NCBI GenBank assembly: GCA_046081125.1
Contig: JBJTVH010000125.1
Span: 1 to 64,000 of the forward strand
DNA: 64,000 bases
Origin: JBEIFW01 sp046081125
GTDB taxonomy: Bacteria; Actinomycetota; Acidimicrobiia; Acidimicrobiales; Ilumatobacteraceae
Direction of reading: 5' to 3'
Shown here: positions 60,143 through 64,000 of the stretch, one piece after another
Position numbering within the stretch: the first letter of the stretch is position 1
Layout: each line of letters opens with the position of its first letter
Notes under the pieces: generated by a model
Seen by the model: the letters and a program-made list of their open reading frames with translations, nothing else
The model's database searches: none
Told to the model about the DNA's origin: nothing
Translations under genes and position numbers: made by a program

Positions 60143-61197
60143 CCGACCGGCAACCGGGGTGGCCCGGTCCTGGGCCGGTGACGCTTCGAGACGTTCCCGG
60201 CCATCGGCCGTCGTCCGGTCCGATCGAACCCACCGATCCGCTCGGGCCGCTCGGGCCGCTGCTGGCCGACCACGCCGTCACCGAGGTGGTGGTCAACGGC
60301 GGTGGCGATGTCTGGGTCGAGCGGCACGGTCGCCTGCGCCAGGCGGTGGTGTGCCTCGGCGTCGACGAACGGCTCGGTCTGCTCGAACGGCTGTTGGCGC
60401 CGCTCGGCCGGAGGCTCGACCGGTTGTCCCCGATCGTCGACGCCCGCCTCGCCGACGGGTCCCGGCTCGCTGCGGCGGTGCCCCCGGTGGCGCCCGATGG
60501 GCCGTGCCTGGCCATCCGGCGCCCGTCGTCGGTCACCCTGGAGCTTTCGGCCTTCGCCGCACCCGACGTGGCCGAGTTGTTGGTGGCCGCGGTGCGGGGG
60601 CGGTGCAACATCGTCGTGAGCGGAGCGACGTCGTCGGGGAAGACCACCTTGCTCAATGCGCTTGCGGCCTGGGTGGCTCCTGCGGAGCGGGTGGTCACGC
60701 TCGAGGACGTGGCCGAACTGCGCCTCCCGTTGCCCCACGTCGTGCGCCTCGAATGCCGCCCACCCACCGCCGACGGGCTCGGCGGGATCGACCTCCGCGC
60801 ACTCGTGCGGGCCGCGTTGCGGCTCCGTCCCGATCGTCTCGTCGTCGGCGAGGTTCGGGGACCCGAAGCGCTCGACATGCTCCAAGCACTCAGCACGGGC
60901 CACGACGGTTCGCTCACGACGTGTCACGCCAACGGTGCACTCGACGCCCTGGGCCGTCTGGAGTTGCTCGCCCTCCTCGCCGACGCCGACCTTCCGCACC
61001 GAGCGCTGCAGGAGCAGCTCCACGGGGCGATCGATCTCGTCGTGCACGTCGTGCGCGGGCGCGACGGTCGCCGGGAGGTGGCCGAGGTGGTCGAGCTCGC
61101 ACCGCCGCCGCTCGACGCGGGCACGGCCCGGGTGCGGGTCGTTGCTCGGCCTGGGGCGGTGCTCGGTGAGCTGTCGCGCCTGCGGAGTGCCGGGTGA
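60139..61197 (+). CDS. tadA: TadA/CpaF secretion ATPase
   Basis: The motor ATPase of the Tad/Flp pilus. The 352-residue protein has Walker A SGATSSGKTTLLNALA, the Asp box VVTLEDVAELRLP, Walker B DRLVVGEVRGPEALDML and the His box GHDGSLTTCHAN. It is shorter than CpaF because the N-terminal extension is reduced, as in mycobacterial homologues. ATGA overlap with tadZ, and the stop overlaps the tadB GTG. Confidence 0.94.
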   Translation: MTDRQPGWPGPGPVTLRDVPGHRPSSGPIEPTDPLGPLGPLLADHAVTEVVVNGGGDVWVERHGRLRQAVVCLGVDERLGLLERLLAPLGRRLDRLSPIVDARLADGSRLAAAVPPVAPDGPCLAIRRPSSVTLELSAFAAPDVAELLVAAVRGRCNIVVSGATSSGKTTLLNALAAWVAPAERVVTLEDVAELRLPLPHVVRLECRPPTADGLGGIDLRALVRAALRLRPDRLVVGEVRGPEALDMLQALSTGHDGSLTTCHANGALDALGRLELLALLADADLPHRALQEQLHGAIDLVVHVVRGRDGRREVAEVVELAPPPLDAGTARVRVVARPGAVLGELSRLRSAG

Positions 61198-61721
61198 GCG
61201 CGCCCACGCGCCTGTTCGCGCAGGCGCGCCTCTGCGAGGAGTTGGCGAGACGCTGCCGCTCCGGTCGTGCGTTGCGTACTGCCATCGGTGAGCTACCGGA
61301 CACGGGATCGGCGCCGATCGACGCCACGCTGGCCGAGGTCCGCGCCGCCCTTGCCGCGGGTGCCCCGCTGTCGGTGGCCGAAGCGCTGTTTGCCGCGGAA
61401 CCTGGAGCGGCGGCCGGTTGGGCGCTCGCCGCGTCGGGCGCCGCCGACCCGGCGGCTGCGCTCGGCGGGGCCGCTGCCGGACTGTACGAGCGCCATGCGC
61501 TCGCCGAGGAGGTGCGGGCGCTCACTGCCGGCGCTCGATGGTCGGCGGTCGTGATCGCGCTGCTGCCCTTGGCGTTCGGGGCGTGGGCCGCCGCCACCGA
61601 CCCCCGCGTGCTCGGCGTGCTCGCCGGTGAGCCGGTGGGCCAGGTGTGCCTTGCGCTCGGTGTCGCGCTCGACGCTCTCGGCGCCTGGTGGATGCGGCGA
61701 CTGGTGCGCGGATGCCGCTGA
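61194..61721 (+). CDS. tadB: TadB-like inner-membrane platform protein
   Basis: A 175-residue protein with type II secretion F-domain character. An N-terminal cytosolic helical part (SGRALRTAIGELPD, LAAGAPLSVAEAL) is followed by two membrane helices (about residues 120-138 and 147-165). It is half the usual TadB size, typical of the split actinobacterial version. GTG start overlaps the tadA stop. It should form the pilus platform with TadC. Confidence 0.8.
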   Translation: MSAPTRLFAQARLCEELARRCRSGRALRTAIGELPDTGSAPIDATLAEVRAALAAGAPLSVAEALFAAEPGAAAGWALAASGAADPAAALGGAAAGLYERHALAEEVRALTAGARWSAVVIALLPLAFGAWAAATDPRVLGVLAGEPVGQVCLALGVALDALGAWWMRRLVRGCR

Positions 61722-62398
61722 TGCCTGCGCTCGTCGCCGGTCTGGCCGGGTTGGCCGTCGTGGTCGTCGGCTGGGGTATCGCCCGGCCCGCCGGGCGTGG
61801 GCGGCGACAGCGCCGAGGAGTCCGTCGCCGCGTCGCCGCATGGGTGGGCATCGTCGGTCTCTTGATCGTCGTGTGGCCGCCGGGTGTGGTGGCCGCCGGT
61901 GCGTGGGTCGTGCTGGCGCCGCATGCCCGTCGGTGGCGGGCTGCGGCGCTCGCCGACCGTCGCGTCCGGCACGCCCTACCGGACGCCATCGATGCCGTGG
62001 TGCTCGCGATTCGGGCCGGCTGCACGCCGTACCAGGCCCTCGAGGTGCTGGTGCCGGTCCTTCCGGCGCCCTTCGGGCCGGCGTGTGCCGAGGTGCTCCA
62101 GCGCCACCGGAACGGCGCACGCTTCGCCCAGGCTGTCGAGGCACTGGTCGAACACACCGGGGAGCGGACACGCCTGCTCGCCCTCGCGCTCGCTGCCGAC
62201 GACGGGCTCGCACTGGGGCCTCGCCTCGAGTCGCTCGCCGCCGACGCGCGAGCCGAGCGCCGCCGCGCCGCCGAGGGTGCTGCCCGGCGGCTCCCGGTCA
62301 CGTTGTCGTTCCCGCTGGTGGTCTGCGTGCTCCCAGCCTTCGTGCTCGTCACGGTCGTTCCCCTGCTGGTCGGTGCGCTTGGCCGGCTGCAGTGGTGA
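61712..62398 (+). CDS. tadC: TadC-like inner-membrane platform protein
   Basis: A 228-residue T2SF-domain protein. It has two N-terminal membrane helices (about 5-25 and 45-75), a cytosolic domain with IRAGCTPYQALEVLVPVL and FAQAVEALVEHTGERTRLLAL, and a C-terminal helix (LSFPLVVCVLPAFVLVTVVP), as in GspF/TadC. The ATG at 61712 or the ATG at 61721, which overlaps the tadB stop as TGATG, may be used. It pairs with TadB at the base of the pilus. Confidence 0.85.
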   Translation: MPLMPALVAGLAGLAVVVVGWGIARPAGRGRRQRRGVRRRVAAWVGIVGLLIVVWPPGVVAAGAWVVLAPHARRWRAAALADRRVRHALPDAIDAVVLAIRAGCTPYQALEVLVPVLPAPFGPACAEVLQRHRNGARFAQAVEALVEHTGERTRLLALALAADDGLALGPRLESLAADARAERRRAAEGAARRLPVTLSFPLVVCVLPAFVLVTVVPLLVGALGRLQW

Positions 62399-62441
62399 CC
62401 CCTCGGAGCGACAGCTCCCTGCCGTTCGCAAAGGAGATGCC

Positions 62442-62801
62442 ATGCACGTCCGCTCCGAACACCTCACCCTCGTCGGTGCCGAACCACCTACCCGGCTGGC
62501 GATCGTGACCGATCACCGCGTGACCGGCCGCGTCGACGGCCATCGCCGCCAAGTCGATGACCGTGCACTCGACGATCTCGACGATCTCGACGATCTCGAC
62601 GACAGCGACGATCTCGATGACAGCGACGACGACTGGTTCGACGACGCCGGGCAGGCGACGGCGGAGTACGCGCTGGTGTTGCTCGGTGCCGCGCTGGTCG
62701 CGGTCGGCGTGATCGCCTGGGCCACGGCGGGAGGTGGTGCCGGCAAGATCGGCGGCCTGCTCGACGCCGTGCTCGACGCCGTGCGCGGCCGGATCGCCTG
62801 A
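62442..62801 (+). CDS. flp: Flp-type pilin with a long aspartate-rich leader
   Basis: A 119-residue pilin precursor. The class III processing site is DDAG70/QATAEYALVLLGAALVAVGV: cleavage after G70 puts E at +5 and leaves a 49-residue mature pilin with the usual hydrophobic helix. Known Flp leaders are mostly short; this one has 70 residues, and residues 44-64 or so are almost all Asp with Leu and Ser in DDL and DDS repeats. The ATG has AAGGAG 5 bases upstream. It lies 43 bases after tadC with its own ribosome site, so it may be more strongly expressed. Confidence 0.85.
   Translation: MHVRSEHLTLVGAEPPTRLAIVTDHRVTGRVDGHRRQVDDRALDDLDDLDDLDDSDDLDDSDDDWFDDAGQATAEYALVLLGAALVAVGVIAWATAGGGAGKIGGLLDAVLDAVRGRIA
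62569..62631 (+). repeat. 9-bp tandem repeat coding the acidic leader
   Basis: The unit ctcgacgat recurs with variants (agcgacgat, agcgacgac) through this interval and gives the DDL/DDS run of the pilin precursor. Such runs are prone to slippage in multiples of three, so leader length could vary between strains. Confidence 0.85.
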
Positions 62802-62808
62802 GCGGGCG

Positions 62809-63186
62809 ATGGCCGTCCGCCGCCGTCCCGGCCGCCTCGACCACGGCCAAGCCGCGGTCGAGGTCGCGCTCGCCCTACCGATCCTGGTGCTGCTGTTGCT
62901 CGCGATCGTGCAGGTGGTCGTCGTCGCCCGGGACCAGATCGCCGTCGTCCACGCGGCTCGGGCCGCAGCGCGCGCCGCTGCGGCCTCGGGGGCAACCGCC
63001 GGTACCGGCGAAGCGGAGGGGCGTCGGGCCGCCGGCCTCGACGGGATCGAGGTGGCCGTGGTGCGCGGCCCCACCCTCGTCACGGCCACCGCCCGGTCTC
63101 GCTCCCCCACCCGCGTCCCGATCGTCGGGGCGGTGCTCAGCGGTTTCGAACTGCGGGCCACGGCCACGATGGCCGTCGAGGACTGA
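62809..63186 (+). CDS. tadE: TadE-like pseudopilin
   Basis: A 125-residue minor pilin. HGQAAVEVALALPILVLLLL carries the TadE-type processing site (G then E at +5) and hydrophobic helix, and the soluble part includes VHAARAAARAAAASGA. It begins 7 bases after the flp stop. It is the last gene of the Tad unit in the window; no prepilin peptidase or TadG is present here. Confidence 0.88.
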   Translation: MAVRRRPGRLDHGQAAVEVALALPILVLLLLAIVQVVVVARDQIAVVHAARAAARAAAASGATAGTGEAEGRRAAGLDGIEVAVVRGPTLVTATARSRSPTRVPIVGAVLSGFELRATATMAVED

Positions 63187-63236
63187 TCCAACCGAGGTCG
63201 GGCCTGCGGCGCAGCCGGCCCGGCCTCGGCCCGGGG

Positions 63237-63265
63237 CGCCGGGCCCGGGGGGACCGGGCCCGGCG
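63237..63265. terminator. GC-rich stem-loop after the Tad operon
   Basis: CGCCGGGCCCGG and CCGGGCCCGGCG pair perfectly over 12 bases with a GGGGA loop. It lies 50 bases after tadE and 13 bases before the amidohydrolase start, without a U-run. It could end the Tad transcript, or regulate the next gene. Confidence 0.5.
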
Positions 63266-63278
63266 GTACATTCCGGCG

Positions 63279-64000
63279 ATGCCCTACAGCGGGACCCGTC
63301 GCATCGTCGACGCCGACAGCCACCTCATGGAGTGGCCGACGTTCCTCACCGATCACGCCGAGGCCGCCTGGCGAGCCGCGATGCCGGCCGTCGTGGGCGG
63401 CCGGGCGTCGTTGACCCTCACGGACGGATCGCGTGCACCGGGTGAACGCGAACGACTCGAGGCCCTCGGCGACGACCTCGTCCGATCCGGACCGAAGTGG
63501 CACGCTGCGCTCGGTGCGGTCGACCCCGCCGAGCGCACGACGGCATTGGACCTGTTGGGCTTCGAGTACCAGGTCGTGTACTCCTCGCTGTGCGCACCGT
63601 TGTTCGATCTGGCCGACCCCGACCTGCGCTACGCCGCCTACCGGGCGCACAACCGCTCGATGGCGGGGTTCTGCGACGGTGATCCGCGGCTGCTCGGGGT
63701 GGCGCTGTGCGATCTCGACGACCTCGAGCGGGCGTTGCCCACCCTCGACGAGGCGCTCGACGGCGGGGCCCGTCAGGTGTGGATCCCGGCCCGGGCCCCG
63801 GGCGGGCGATCGCCGGGACACGTCGACCACGACCCGTTCTGGGCGCGACTCGCCGAGCGGCGGGTGCCGTTCGTGCTCCACGTCGGGTCCGGGCCGCTCG
63901 GTATCGGCGACGCCTGGCTGGACAACGGTCGCCCGCCCGCCGAGGAGATGACCGGCGCGGAGATCATCGGTTCCAAGGACTTCCTCGTGGTGCACCATGC
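63279..64000 (+). CDS. Amidohydrolase family protein, partial
   Basis: The first 240 residues of a TIM-barrel amidohydrolase related to ACMSD-type decarboxylases and hydrolases. The metal-binding start is IVDADSHLME, and FVLHVGSG supplies the next histidine. The gene continues past the right edge. TACATT lies 6 bases before the ATG, so it is probably leaderless and independent of the Tad operon. Substrate cannot be inferred. Confidence 0.88.
   Translation, partial: MPYSGTRRIVDADSHLMEWPTFLTDHAEAAWRAAMPAVVGGRASLTLTDGSRAPGERERLEALGDDLVRSGPKWHAALGAVDPAERTTALDLLGFEYQVVYSSLCAPLFDLADPDLRYAAYRAHNRSMAGFCDGDPRLLGVALCDLDDLERALPTLDEALDGGARQVWIPARAPGGRSPGHVDHDPFWARLAERRVPFVLHVGSGPLGIGDAWLDNGRPPAEEMTGAEIIGSKDFLVVHH

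Overview
The window is a chromosomal segment of a high-GC actinobacterium. Coding density is very high, GTG starts are common, and no mobile element, CRISPR array, rRNA or tRNA gene was seen. Lineage markers are a WhiB protein beside a PdtaS-like kinase, an MshA-type mycothiol glycosyltransferase followed by a YbjN-domain gene, two LLM-type (F420-type) oxidoreductases, a Tad locus of the mycobacterial Ssd type, an RsiG-like c-di-GMP anti-sigma factor and a twin ArsA pair. Together with selenocysteine genes and crotonyl-CoA carboxylase/reductase, this fits a deep-branching actinobacterium such as Acidimicrobiia. That placement is inference.

Layout. 0-4.7 kb: selenocysteine insertion genes selA and selB on the minus strand with a DUF2252 gene between them. 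4.7-6.9 kb: FxsA and an EAL phosphodiesterase. 6.9-13.3 kb: a SufR-like regulator divergent from Mrp, then DUF3107, the ArsA pair, a PdtaS kinase and WhiB. 13.4-24.2 kb: lipid genes, EtfBA, a HAD phosphatase, an FAD oxidoreductase, an rRNA/tRNA methyltransferase, GlnE and NadE. 24.2-30.6 kb: a metallopeptidase, a histidine phosphatase, MoaD-like, RsiG-like, XRE, MshA, YbjN, ProC, a candidate small RNA and a SAM hydrolase. 30.6-42.4 kb: an AMP ligase, Ccr, an AddB/AddA-type helicase-nuclease pair and a double CoA-transferase. 42.4-52.1 kb: oxidoreductases, an MFS carrier, a lipoprotein and a three-gene sugar/aminotransferase operon divergent from a PIG-L deacetylase. 52.2-59.3 kb: acyl-CoA and lipid enzymes including a desaturase behind two palindromes. 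59.5-63.2 kb: a six-gene Tad pilus operon. The window ends inside an amidohydrolase.

The most notable points are: four in-frame UGA codons ending selA; a MoaD-like protein whose Gly-Gly is not terminal; an RsiG-like protein with one exact and one near-exact c-di-GMP signature; a Flp pilin with a 70-residue leader rich in aspartate; a perfect 20-bp-arm hairpin inside a gene's 3' end between convergent genes; a promoter-to-terminator small RNA unit; and a -10-like box (TANNNT) 6 or 7 bases before the start codon of many genes, indicating widespread leaderless transcription.
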